NCBI RefSeq assembly: GCF_030272615.1
Contig: NC_081405.1
Span: forward strand, 607,018,677 to 607,082,676
Length of the DNA stretch: 64,000 nt
Source of the DNA: Cryptomeria japonica
Taxonomy: Eukaryota; Streptophyta; Pinopsida; Cupressales; Cupressaceae
Direction of reading: 5' to 3'
The notes beneath the pieces are model-generated. The model was not told the DNA's origin. It did not search any database and saw nothing but the letters and a program-made list of their open reading frames with translations. Below, in pieces: positions 21,165 through 33,279 of this stretch. The translations under genes were made by a program, and so were the position numbers. Position 1 is the stretch's first letter. Each line of letters opens with the position of its first letter.

Positions 21165-24100
21165 ATGGCATTTAGATCATCATCTACCCCTACTTTTATT
21201 GTGAATCCCACTGTTGTTGAGGTCAAGGATAGGCTTAGGCCTATTTTCAAGGAAGTTCCCCAAATTGCTATGAATGAAGATTCTACTGGCACATTTTCGA
21301 GGGTTCCCAATGGCATAGTTTATGTAGAAGATGCCAGGGCCTATATTCATTGCACCTTGGAGGATTTAGGCACTCATGAAATCAAGGGAATGTATCAATC
21401 TATGAAACTAGGCAGCTCCAGAACAATCAAGTCAGAATATCAAATCATTAAGGATCTAGGGTTAACCGAAATCCTGTATATATCAGAATTCAAGGATGAA
21501 GTGATCAGATATGTTCTAAGCAGGGTCCATAATGAATTTATCTGGCTGGATCAGCCCCACATGATCACCAAAGAAGCTATTCAGGCGGTCACCGGCTTAG
21601 CTAAAGTTGGACAGGAACCAGGGAAGAAGATCTCCAACACTATGGTTGAGAAGCTCACCGATGCAACACATGATGGAAGATCGATGAGGGTCAGCACCAT
21701 CAAAGACACATATGTGAAATTTTCTAGCATGATCATTGGCTACAAGATAACTCAATCAATTCGATTGAACTCTGTTGCCAGTTCCTGTATCCATGTTGCA
21801 TATCAAATGATAAAGAATAATGAAATTATGACTTGTGTGAATGGTTAAGGAGTGAATTAATAATTAATCTTAGTAAGATCAAAGGTGTTAAGAAAGGAAC
21901 TTTCTGATTTGGCAATCTTATTGTCTGTTTGATGCTATACTTCATGAATGAGATATCGGGTTTGGGAAAGAAATGTTGGGATCATGACATACCGGTAGGT
22001 ATGCAAATCAAAGATGCAATCACCGGTCTTGGTAGTAACAGGGATGAGAAGTTTTGGGGCTACTTCAAAACTTTTCAGGAGAACATGAGACTAAGGGACA
22101 GAATCTCCAAACAGATTGTGGAGAAATATTCCAATGATATTTGCTTCATGGTAAAAATAGATGAGACACTAATAGAAGCAGTGGAATCTAGAACTATATG
22201 GGTCACTGAAGTGGGCTATGAAGTAGATGACAACATTTTGGAGCTATATGCTAAAATGTTGATTGATGCTCCTTTGGATGATAAGGCTGAACACTTTGGC
22301 ACTGTAGAGGAAAATGCTTTTTAAGTTAAAACTAGCCTCAACAAGAAAAGAAGGGAAAAGAAGATAGACAAAATGTTTGCATTTGTTCAGAATGTAATTC
22401 ACAGGATAGATACAAAACTAGGTTCTGGATCTAAACTAGTAGATCAACTGACAACGTTTAGTGCTCCTGAGGTGAAAAGGCCTGGAACTTTTATTTCTTC
22501 TATCACTTTTGACTCTGATCCAAAGGACAATCAATCTCTTGCATTCAGAAGGGTATAGAGGAAGAAAGATGACAAGCCTCTAGTAGAGGAGAAAAAGGTG
22601 GAACCAAGGAGGAAGCCAATTAGAAAGGTAATAATTGCATCCACACCTTCGACAAGGAAACCTACTCAGAAGAGGAAGCTTGCTCCATCCGCTCTGCAAC
22701 CCCCAGCAAGAAGAAAAAGACTAGTGAAGTAACTAAAACTAGTCAAATGACTTGTGAAAAGTTAATTGATGAGGTATCTAAAGATGGAATTTTGAAGAAT
22801 GTGTCAAATTTATATGAAGATTTAGATGATAATGAGCAAAATGAAATAGAAGAAGCAATTTTGTTACATCTAGACATATATCGAAGGCTTTGGTAGAGAT
22901 TTTGAAAGAAATTCCTTTATCATTTTACAATAAGTTAGATGCAAGGAGATTAGATGCAATCAGGAGGGACATAGAGATTAAACAAGTTGAACTTTTGAAT
23001 ATGTGTGGCTCTATAAATAATGAGGAAATGAAAAGATGTATAGATGTTGAAAATAGAACAATCTTTAGCAGCAAAACCCAGCAAATAGGCCTAATGATGG
23101 GTAGAGCCAATGAGATAATAAATGAGACCAGAGATGGTTGGGCCAAATTCTTCCAAAAGAATCCCAATTTTCTGACTTCTCAAGAAGAATTTGCTAAGGC
23201 AACTGCTCCCACCATTCCGGACAAATCTAAAGGGAAAGGAATTTTGGGAAGTTCAGATCAAATTTTGAATGAACCGATAGATAGTCCTAAAACTGATGAG
23301 AGTGTACAGATTAAACCAGAAGAGACTACATTTGTATAGTCTAAGAAAGCTAAAATAGATAATGTACAGGTTACAGATAATATTGTGGATAATACTCCAC
23401 CAACAATAACATATACTGCACCAAGTGGCAAAGCCACTAGTGTAAAAGAAGATGAGAAAAGGGATACACTGGGAGAGGATAAGGAAGATAAGGAAAAGGA
23501 GACTAAATCGACAGTTGATTCCCCATCAAAAAATTTGACAATTGACACTTCTCAAGTTTAGAAGAAATCAATCACAGAGATTAGTCCCACAGAGCTAATG
23601 AAGGAAGGATCTGCTGACAAAGGAATAATAGATCAATCAATAATAGTTTTGCATAGATTGATTCTTGATTGTATGATTGAAAATGAAGTAAGCCCTTCTA
23701 AAAAGCTTAAGGTATTGACATAACACATATCTAAAAACTTTCAATCATTGCAGCAGATTTATGACAAGAAAGCACTTGAAAGATTTAGTCTGGCCAAGAA
23801 AGCCACTTTTGACCAGATTATTGAGATAGAGAAGAGGAAGGTTGAAGAGAAACTTGTACTCCTTGAAAATTCTTTGAAACAGTGTACTAACATTTACATG
23901 GTTTGTTGTAATATAGAGATTCTTACAGAAAATGTAGATAAGAGGTTAAAGGAATTACATGAAAAGATTGCTAATATTGCTAATTCTTTTGATGGACTAA
24001 CTTCACTTACAACTTCCATTGATAAAAAAATTTTGCCTTTGGAGAACCAAGTTTTTTCTTTTGAAAAAGAAAGAGACAAGATCATCCGGAGAGCAAGGAG

Positions 24101-24266
24101 TCTAAGAGGTTTGGTGAGTCCAAGATTGGATTCACTTGGTGTAAATAAGAGAGAATGTATGGATATGCTTGCGAATCCCACACCAGTAGAAGTCACTGAG
24201 AAAGAAACATTTGCACATATACTAAGTGGAATTATATCCATATCTGAAACATTCAAAACCGGCTAA
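21165..24266 (+). pseudogene. ORF2, element I: conserved protein of unknown family
   Basis: This is a coding region of about 1,000 codons, read in pieces 21165-21848, 21929-22324, 22373-22558, 22890-23339 and 23748-24266, with at least two frame changes and several stops. I do not recognise the family. Module 1 (first 227 codons) has YVEDARAYIHCTLEDLGT at residues 53-70 and VIRYVLSRVHNEFIWLD at 113-129. Module 2 holds IVEKYSNDICFMVKID and RTIWVTEVGYEVDDNI. The tail is Lys/Glu rich with a long coiled coil (23748-24160). Both modules align to element II at matching positions on its - strand. A distant link to plant transposon-protein domains is possible but unproven. No enzyme motif is visible. 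Confidence 0.7.
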
Positions 24267-24384
24267 GATACCTATGTACAGTTGCTAGAGAAAGCTTATC
24301 CAGAAATTTTGAGATTGGTCAAGCTCCGATAAAGAATCTGTAATTATTCTTTCAATTCTTTCACCAGTCTTTGGCATTTATACC

Positions 24385-24560
24385 AAAGGGGGAGTGTATA
24401 TTATGTGAAAAATATGTATATAATCCTAGGGGGAGGATATCAAATAGATTTTATTGCAGCCAGAGTCAATTAGCATAGGGGGAGCATGTTTCATGTTTCA
24501 GTTGAACCGACGGGAAATCCATTTTTCACATGAGTGTTGCCATCAATGCCAAAGGGGGAG
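24385..24560 (+). other. Four polypurine tracts, element I 3' end
   Basis: AAAGGGGGAG at 24385-24394 and 24551-24560, and TAGGGGGAG at 24427-24435 and 24476-24484. Only the last abuts the 3' LTR (24563). Confidence 0.8.
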
Positions 24561-24562
24561 AT

Positions 24563-25466
24563 TGTTGGCAATTGACACTCATTGGATTCATATGTTGTCC
24601 ATGATGGCAACAAGATTCTATTGAAGGCATATACTGACATTTGGAGGCATACATCGGCAGATACCGGCTTTGGAATACTTAGGGTCATCACCAGCACCGG
24701 CACTGGCACCGACATCCAACACTTCAAAGAAACCGGCATTAGTTTGGGATCTGAAAGGTTTTATTTGTAAAATCATTTTTTAATTATTGTATAAGGCCAA
24801 CATTGGATATCTTTTGTATTGTAAGCTGGCATAAGGCATATTGTTTGTAAAGGGTATATAAGTCAGTCTATTAGGTCATTTTGATATAGGACAAGATATA
24901 TGACATGGTACTAGAACTATGTAATGCAAAGGATATGTATGTAGGTCATTTGTATGGGAATGTAATATCATGCTATGATCAGTAGATGGTTTGTAAACCA
25001 TTCTTGGAGGAAAGGAGATACCAATATAAGTATTCAGGGTTTATGAGATGGTATAGAAAAGAGCTTTAAACCGGAACTCTTTTTGGCATTGCAGATGCAT
25101 TTTGTGAGTTCACCATTACTGCTTTATCTCAGCAGAAGCCTGTAGTTAATGAGACTCTTTTGTGTTGAGTAGTGTGCTCTAGGCAGTGTGCCTTCCTGCA
25201 TGTGCAGGCCCCCATGATATGTAATATCTTTCATATGGCCAGTGAATTGATATTGTGGGTCACAAATCCTACCCTGTTTTTTCCTCTTTGCGGTTTTCCA
25301 TGTATAAATTATGTGTGTTATGGTGTTCATTCATGTGGCTTGTTTATTTGCTTCATGTTATATGTTTCTTCATTTACTGGTTTATATGTGTATGTTATAA
25401 AAGGTCAAAATCTTGTATTACCGGCAACCCCCCTCTCAGTGTTCTTGGATTCATTGTATTCCAACA
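24563..25466 (+). repeat. 3' LTR of element I
   Basis: It is 904 bases, TGTTGGCAATTG to TATTCCAACA, with the same landmarks as the 5' LTR. It ends 10 bases before the LTR of element II. Confidence 0.92.
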
Positions 25467-25476
25467 ATGATATCTA

Positions 25477-26756
25477 TGATAAAATTGTAAGGCATTGAGA
25501 GGGGGGGTGTGAATCAATGCAAGTAAAAACCTAATAAATCTTATTACACCTTTTATCAACTTGGAAACCAATATGCATGCAAGAAATAAAACCACATAAG
25601 CAAACACCCAATAAAGCATGTAAACCATAACACAATGATTTTCATGTGGAAACCCAAATGGGAAAAACCACGGTGGGAATTAGCATCCACAAGGATCAAC
25701 TATTTGCAAAATAGAGATCTGACCGGTTAAGGTCATACAACACCCTGTTAGGAGTGACACTCAGTTAAGAGTGTTTTAGCTTGGTTAAGAGCTATTACAA
25801 TAAGGCCTATTAGGACCCAACCCTATTAGGAGATACCAAAGTCATTGGGATTTACAAAAACAAGCTAATGTGTCACTTTGTTAGAGGATTTAACCTTCAA
25901 ACTTGCTAGGATCCTACCACACCCTGTTAGGAGTGACCTTGTGAGAGGATTTTCTTGCTGCAACTGTTAGGGAACAACAAGTTTGACTGATTTGTTGTTA
26001 GCATCTCTATGCCTAATTAGATATGCTTCAGGTCTACTTCTATCACCAATTAAACATCAAAACCTAACTCCTTCCAACGCACGATCAAATTCTCTCTTTT
26101 TTCTCATAAAATCATTCAATGTTCATCTCCTTAAAACAACATTGTTAAGTCGGCTAAGAACCTTGGAATGATTCCTAGGTTCATTGAATCTGGTCACCTT
26201 TCTCATCACTCTTTCCTTATGTCGGCAAAACAATGCATAACTCAAAAACATAACATTTAGTCTACCGGTGACTGATCAAACTGTCTCTGCTTTACCAGTT
26301 TTGTGTTCTTCATGACTGTCACTGTTCTACTAGTCATAACTTGCCCAATGCTCTGAAGCTGTTGATGCGGTTCCAATAAAAGACTCATGCCAATTTCATA
26401 AAAATATGTTCCAAACCGCAACACTTAACTGTTCATCAATCATCTGTACTAGTCATCTGATCATTGCACTATTCTTGTTTATCGGTTGACGCCAATTTCA
26501 TAAAAATATGTTCCAAACCGCAACACTTAACTATTCATCAATCATCTGTACCAGTCATCTGATCATTGCACTATTCTTGTTTATTGGTTGACTGCAACTT
26601 AGCAGTTTTCTTGTTTAACTGACTCCACTACCGATTAGACTATACCGGTTGGTATAGATGACTTAGATGACTAACAAAACATGTTTTCCATTAATGACAA
26701 CACAAATAAATTCATCAATCAACCTAATACAACTCATCATCATCATCAAGCCAACA
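25477..26756 (-). repeat. 3' LTR of element II, 1280 bases
   Basis: On the + strand it runs from TGATAAAATTG to AAGCCAACA, matching 34391-35569. It is about 100 bases longer because a 102-base segment is tandemly doubled (26389-26490 and 26491-26592). It contains CCACGGTGGGAAT (25669-25681) and the CCTGTTAGGAGTG repeats, the complement of the copia LTR text at 2750-3120. Confidence 0.9.
26389..26592. repeat. 102-base tandem duplication in element II 3' LTR
   Basis: Each unit starts GCCAATTTCATAAAAATATG and the two differ at only a few positions. The right LTR has one unit, so the duplication arose after insertion. Confidence 0.9.
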
Positions 26757-26758
26757 AT

Positions 26759-26913
26759 CTCCCCCTTTTGCATTGATGGCAACACTTAGGAATTTTTTTT
26801 TGTCTAAGTGTCACATTATAAAAATCATGACTCAATGACTTATACTACTCCCCCTTAGCAATTAAATGCTATTAGAAAATACAAATTTTTGACTGACATA
26901 CTACTCCCCCTTT
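26759..26913 (-). other. Three polypurine tracts, element II 3' end
   Basis: On the + strand CTCCCCCTT occurs at about 26759-26768, 26849-26858 and 26904-26913. The first adjoins the LTR and is the likely functional plus-strand primer. Confidence 0.8.
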
Positions 26914-27299
26914 GACAACAATGACAAAGGTAAGAAAATGCATTTGAAATAGATGAATACAATATATCAAAATTTGCATTACCAAAATATATAGGAGTTC
27001 AAAAAGTTTTACAATAATTACATTTTGAGAAAAATGTCAGCAAAATTTGTATTAAAAACTTTCAGATCATTATCCCAAGTCTCCAAAAGAGTAGATGTAT
27101 TATGTGTCTAGATCTGGTATGCATGTTCTTCCATGTCAACAAGTGTACTCATCTCCGTTGTAGCCAAAATTGCCTCTATTTCCTTATAACCTCTTTGCAA
27201 AAATTTGTAACTTAGGTACTAAGTGAGTCTGTAATTCCTACAATGATGCAATCCTCTTTTCCTGTTATTGGGACTCATAAAATTTGAGTCAATTTGATA

Positions 27300-29770
27300 G
27301 TCCCATTTTCAAAGAAGGGTAAAATGAAGCCATCATCCTCCCCTCGTGTGCCTATGAAAAGTGAAAGCATTTGAAACTTTTAGGCAAATGCCAATGGTAG
27401 GCTTTAAGCCTAATGCCCATGACCTCTACCAAATCCTCACTATTGTGCAGAGGAACATGGACGATGAAGAGGCATGGGAACTTTTTAACAAATGCAATTA
27501 GCAGGTGTAAGCCAAATCTTCTGGGTCGCATAGCTGAGTAAAAGACATAAGAAAGTTTCCAAGCTAAGGCAAATTGGCAAGTGTATCGCCAAATCCCCTG
27601 CATGGCATATGGAAGGTCAAAGAAACTTCAAAGCAAATGCAATCGGCCTGTGTAAAGAATTTTTACTTGGGCGCCAAAGAGGGTTTTAAAAGGTTAGAGA
27701 AACTTCCATGTAAATGCCGCCAGGCATTTTCATTTATCCCACATTGGTTGTGCAGAGGGAGTTTTTTGTATTTAAATGCAAAGCCGCACACCTCTATAGT
27801 GTCAAATCTTAAGGGCTTTTGGCAAGAGGTGGCTCATGGCCCAGTGGACCCCTGCGCTTGCACACATCTCAAGGTAACAAAATTTTGGGACAGGCTAGTG
27901 AGGAGAGGCTAAGGGTCATGGAAATCAAGAAGATCCAACGACAAATCCAAGGAAGATCAATGGTGGAGTAAAATTCTGGGACTATCAACGGCTGTCATTG
28001 TACCGAGGTTGTGAAGTGCCCAAAATGTTATCCATCACGACATGGTGACCAAGTGGTGGGGCCTGTGAGAAGAGAACCACTTAGGCAAGGTAAAAGTTGA
28101 GCAAGTCCAAGGAAAATTAGATGGTCAGGAGGAAGATCTGACGGTTGTCATGAGACCGCGACATAAAGGTGCACGATGGTTATTTCTTGCGACCCAATGA
28201 CAAACCACTAGCAACAGGCCCAGACAAAAAGTTAATGCAAGTAGTTAAGGCAGGTGGTTAAGCGGTGGCGGCTAAGTTCTAAAAGAAATTTAAAGATTGA
28301 ACGGTCAATAGCTCAATGATCAACAGTTGTTTCTACACCGCGACATAAAGTTGCCCGATGGTTATTCGTCGCGATGTAGCGATTGAGTGGTGGGGCCCGC
28401 TAGAAGGAAGTGGCCAAGGCATGTTAAAGATCCGGTAAGATGAGCAAATTGGATGGTGATCACAGAAGATCCAACCATGGTCGCTAGGTCACGATGGGAA
28501 ACTGCTCGTTAGAATATCTGTCGTGACAGGGTGACTAAGTGGACCCAAAGCCTAAGGTGGGTCCGACGGTGCTGACATGGCTAGTGAGGTGGTGAACAAG
28601 TGGATTCGCGGACGAACCAGGAGGCACCGCATGATGGAGCAGAAATGGAATAAATCAAGATTGAATATATAGTTTCAAACTATAGTAAAAATGAAGAGAT
28701 ATAAATGATTGGTTGCGCCTGGTTGCATGAAAGACTAATAGTTGGGTTATTTTCACCCAAATATGCAAGTTTGATATACCGTTAGAAAGCTCACAAAATG
28801 ACGAGTTTGTTTTTGCTATCAGTTTTAAAACTTGTCAAATATTTCGAGAACAGTTTCCATGGGAGTGATGGAAAGAATATTTTCAGAAGGAGTGGGACAC
28901 TTGTCACTGATAGATGGAATCTCTAATTCTTCTCTTCCTTCTTATTTTGAATTCTTCTCATTTGTAAGGGTTCCAATTTTTGAGAAATTCTTGAAGCGAG
29001 ATTTCCAAGAGGGGTTCCAGTCCTATGAATTTAATTTTTTGGGTTGTAATTGTTGAATATCCTCATTCTTTTGTCATTGAATAGATGCATTTAGCTGTAA
29101 ATTCTCAGTTGCAGGTCGCATATATGTAAGGCATATTTGCAGCTCCATTGGATTGTCTTTAGGCATTTTTTCAAATTCAATAAATCCAATCTTCAAGGGA
29201 GTTTGGGTTTATCCTCCCATGAGAGAGTGTAATTCATGTTCTTAGGTATCCTTTACAGAAAGGATTTAAATTCGATAGAGCAGAAATTGTGAATTCTGAA
29301 TTAATATTTGGATATGTATGATCCTCTATTTGAGTTTAGAATGTATTAATGTCAGGCATTAATACAGGGACACTTTTCAGTAGATCTGAATTGCAGCTTG
29401 GATTTTCATTTGTAGCTATTTATATTGACTCTATGCCTAGATTGAGGCACTGATCTATTACAGTTAGAGGTTATTTGCAACATTTTAAGAGAATCAAATC
29501 ATAATATCTTTCTTTTCTATTTTGTGGAATTGGTTCCACTTATCTCATGTTCAAACTTGTTGAGTTGTCAATGTAGATTTAGCCTATCTACAATACCCTC
29601 CTTGTCTTTGAACCTTTAATGAGATCTATATGCTTTTGTTAATGTTGTCTTGTGTGTCATTGGTCTAATTTTATGCATCAAAGGTACAAACACCTAGGTT
29701 TTGCAGAGCCTAAAGAGTAGAAGGATTTTTATCCTTGTTATGTTGTCCCAAGCCCTAAAGTATTTCATTG
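27300..29770 (+). mobile_element. Unassigned insertion in element II ORF2, LTR-like
   Basis: This segment splits the ORF2 C-terminus of element II and is richer in G and C than its surroundings. It has a TATTTAAATG promoter-like word near 27769, a GC-rich degenerate tandem array at 27990-28560, and then an AT-rich tail. Exact ends and target duplications could not be found. A solo LTR of a long-LTR gypsy family is the best guess. Its open frames (for example 27574-27912) show no domain and I do not call them genes. Confidence 0.4.
27990..28560 (+). repeat. Degenerate GC-rich tandem array, four units
   Basis: Units start near 27991, 28141, 28321 and 28475 and share a GGTTGTC..ACCGCGACATAAAG..GCACGATGG..TT core and an AAGTGGTGGGGCC-like tail. 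Spacing is 150-181 bases. The CG-rich cores may form stems (CCGCGAC against GTCGCGA near 28337-28376). Confidence 0.55.
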
Positions 29771-32700
29771 ATTGAAATTGGCTACTTCATAAGTAAATTG
29801 CAGGTGAACTTGGGTTTTCTCTTTTTTGAGAACAACACTTGTTCTGCCTCAAATGCCTTAAGCTTATGTTGTATACATATAACTGATCTACCAAAAATGG
29901 TTGTTGAATCATTTAAGGGGTCAAATGATTCACTCAAAAATTTTAGCTCTTGTTGCTCTGCCTTCTTCTTATTATCAATATCATCCAAAAACATTGAGAA
30001 GTTATAAATAGTAGACATAATTTTACCTCTGGTCTATAATGCTTCCTTGATCTGCTCCATATTCACAGTAAGACCTACTTTGTCTCAGTCAATAGGCTTG
30101 ATCAATGTTTCAATCCTTCTCTTCTCTTTTTCTTTCTCAACATTGTATATAGCAGCTTCTGCAAGAATTTTCATTTGTTCCCCTACAAATGTGACCAAGT
30201 GGTCCAGTTTCTCAATAGGGGTTGAGAGACTACTAGTCTCAGTCTCCAGTAATAGACTTGAAAATATTTCAACAACAATCTATATAGTCTGTGCTTCTCT
30301 TTTCTAAGCTCTCATCATTTTCTTCTTTGCCTTAGATTGCATAACACACTATGTCATCATCTTCATCATCATCAACAATCTTCTTAGAAGTAAGTGACCT
30401 GGGGGTCACTTTCTGCTCTTGTTCTTCTTCCTGCTTCTCTTCATATTTCTTCTTCTCATCTCCCTTTACTGGTGGCTTTTTAGTTTTCTCAATATCAACC
30501 TGTACACTTACCTGAGTATCTTTCTGCATCTCTTATGTATTCATCGGGGGCTCAGTGATTGGCACATCATCATCTTGTGCATTCGCTTTTGTATCTTTCT
30601 CCTCTTCACCTTTACCGGTTGGAATCTCTTTTGGTAACACTGTAACAATAGGAGCATTAGGCATTGATGTAGCACCAACTGCCAGTTCTTTCTCCATTTG
30701 TGTAAATATTTTATCAATCTCAAATACATCCAGTAGCTCTCCTTCATGTACTGGTGCCTTGGGAATATCGTCTTCCTTAGAAGAATTTATTGTCTCTGGT
30801 TCCTCTTCCTTCTCAAGTCCTAAAAATTTCTTCAAAATATCCTCAGTCTCAGCTTGCACCAACTGGGATTCTCCAACAAGTAATCTTGTCAACCTCTTCT
30901 TTTTTCTAAATAATTGTTTAGATTTCAAAAGAATTTCCTGTACATCCTCTTGTGAGGTCCTCGGTTGCAAATGCATTAATACATAATTATTTCCTTATCC
31001 TGCCTAATAATAACTTGCCATCTTGCTTCCATTTTTCCATACAAAGAATCATGAATTGATCCTTGTAATTCAATTAATGCTTTTCTATAATGATTCATGT
31101 ACCAAACAACCAAATCTTCAATCTATTTTTGCTCTTCTTCATCAAAAAGATTATAATTCTTTTGTACACCAACTAGTATACCATAATTCCTTATATTCTT
31201 CAATAATTTATTAGTATATTGGTTTTAGTTACCCGAGGTTTGACTATTTTAACATTAGGTGCTCCTACCACCTTATATTTCTTAGCACTTTCTCTTAATT
31301 CTTTCTTTCCTCCCTCAGACACGGTTTCTTTTTCTTCTTCCTCTACAACAGCTCTGTGTTCTTGTTCTTTCTTCCTCTTGTCGGTGACCTTTGGTGCTTT
31401 AGGTGCTTTCGGTGCAATCTCTTTAGTTTTTCTTCTAATTTGTATCTTAGGAGGAGGAGGGGGATTCTACTTTAAAACTACACTTCTTGTTTGTCTGACG
31501 GTAGGTGCACTAGATGTTCCAGCCTTCTTTTCCTCAAATCTTGCTCTTGCTTCAGCAATCATTTCCTTTGTAAAACCTTGTTCAACTGCAAATTGATCAA
31601 CTTCTTTTCTAACCTTCTTAGCTATTATTGGTTTAGCCAACTTAGAGTGTACCTCAATTGATTTCTCCTTAAAAGTTACAAACCTAGTTGCACTATAATC
31701 TACCGATGTAGATAGAAGGTGATCAATATAAGCAATCAAGATGTCAAGTTCTACCTCATATCTCATGGGCATGACCCATGAAGTTCTAGGGTCTGTTGCC
31801 TCCATTTGATAGGTATCTGTATCAACCATGACAAAAATAGAATATTCATACCTTTTAACAACATGCTCTGGTATCCTTTCTTTGTTATGCATTATTTTAT
31901 GGAAATCTTTAAAATATACCTAGATTGTCTTTGTGAATTTATTACTGAGTATTTTGATATTGTTCTTAATCTGTAACATTGTCGGTGTATCCTCTGACCA
32001 CTGAATATCATTGATACCGGGAAATAAGTTCTAGAAGTACAAAAACAAACCAATGATCAACTGATAAAATTTAAATTTATATCTCTTGTATTTCTTGATA
32101 GATTCAAGGTTCAACATCAGTTGGGCTCTCAAATCGTCTGCAAGATCATAGTTGACATTCTCCTTCAACATCTGGTAAGTTGTGTGGATTGCAGCTCTAA
32201 GAATGCTATTCATTCAGCTTGAATGATAAACCTTGTAACTAATGACCATAGATACAAATTTTACTTTAGGATCATCTATCTCATTTGTCGTCATTGCGTG
32301 ACCATCCCACTTTGATTTAGTTAATTGTGTAACTTCATCCTTCAGGATTGTTCTTAACACAGGAACTTCATCGGTTTCCCATAATCTGGTGACATCATGG
32401 ATGGCATCCTTTGTAGTCTTATGCAGTCTATCTAACCACATGAAATGATCATGTATTCTGCTCAAAACATATCTGATATGGTCTTCTTCAAAATCATCAA
32501 TAAAATTCACAACATGATGAAAACCCTTGTCGGTAACTCTTCTGAATTGATCCTTTATCACTCCTTGTTTATCACACAATATCTGATATTTATTAAAGAT
32601 TGCAAAAGTTCCCAAATCTTCTAGTTTTCTATGAATGTAGGATCTAATATCTTCGACATGCAACACACCATAGGGTATGCTGGATAGGGATCCAACTAAA

Positions 32701-33279
32701 TCAATTTCTATTGACTTATGTGGATGCCTCTTGAATTTCGGTCGAGGCCTTTTAGTAATATCAACAAAGTGTGATGTATCTATTGCGAAAACTCAAACAC
32801 AGAATTAGATTCTCAGATAAATACCTTTCAACTTCTTTGTAGCTAGGGTTTATGGTCTGAACGCTCTTTCCCCGATTCACTTCTTCCCAAATCTTCACAA
32901 TCAGCTATCAAATTTTTTAAAGTAGTAGTTGAATTCTCTTATGTGCTTCAGTCCCTCTGCAAATGTTCTCTTGAGAATGCAAGGTGAGAAATGAAACTTG
33001 TAAAACACCTTTTATTTGCCTTTTAACAACTGCATTAAATGCATTACCGGTTGAACTTACCCTAAACACCGTTCAACCCTAAAACCTGTTACCAATTCAT
33101 AGATCACATTCAATCTACCGGTTATGACTCAAAACCACTTCATAACATCACAATGCATAAAAACATGTAGATTTGTCTTAGCGCACACTATTCAGGGGGT
33201 CCAGAAATGGATTTGACAATAAGAACTTTACAAGGTGTCCCAGTTTGTGACAATGAAAACATGCCATTCCAGATGCTCT

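Larger units (their letters stand above)
18665..25466 (+). mobile_element. Element I: copia-type LTR element without pol
   Basis: The element is complete, with two LTRs of exactly 904 bases each, a copia-type primer site and polypurine tracts. The 5 kb internal region encodes no protease, integrase, RT or RNase H that I can find. Instead it has a Gag-like ORF1 (coiled coil plus zinc knuckles) and a long ORF2 of unknown family shared with element II. It must depend on enzymes supplied in trans. The copia end at 1386-3487 shares the same polypurine/LTR junction text (ATGCCAAAGGGGGAGATTG then TTGGCA) and is a plausible kind of helper. Flanking 5-base sequences (GTTAT and ATGAT) do not match. Confidence 0.85.
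26999..32793 (-). pseudogene. ORF2, element II: homologue of element I ORF2
   Basis: Read on the - strand it starts near 32793. Module 1 is at 32793-32031, with HVEDIRSYIHRKLEDLGT, HIRYVLSRIHDHFMWLD and VKFVSMVISYK, matching element I residue for residue at key places. One in-frame TGA falls at 32214. Module 2 (31892-31467) has VKRYEYSIFVMVDTD and RTSWVMPMRYEVELDI. A Lys/Glu-rich, acidic middle (30976-30332) and a coiled-coil part (to about 29780) follow. The tail resumes near 27290-27000 after an inserted sequence. It has several stops and is dead. The function is unknown. Conservation between two diverged elements argues that it was selected while they were active. Confidence 0.7.

Noticed and set aside
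27574-27912. 112-codon frame in the GC-rich insertion
   Set aside because: No domain, no partner in the window, and it overlaps LTR-like promoter text.
30555-30986. 143-codon + strand frame opposite element II ORF2
   Set aside because: It is the shadow of the - strand ORF2 coding region, with Ser/Phe-rich composition expected from reversed Lys/Glu codons.
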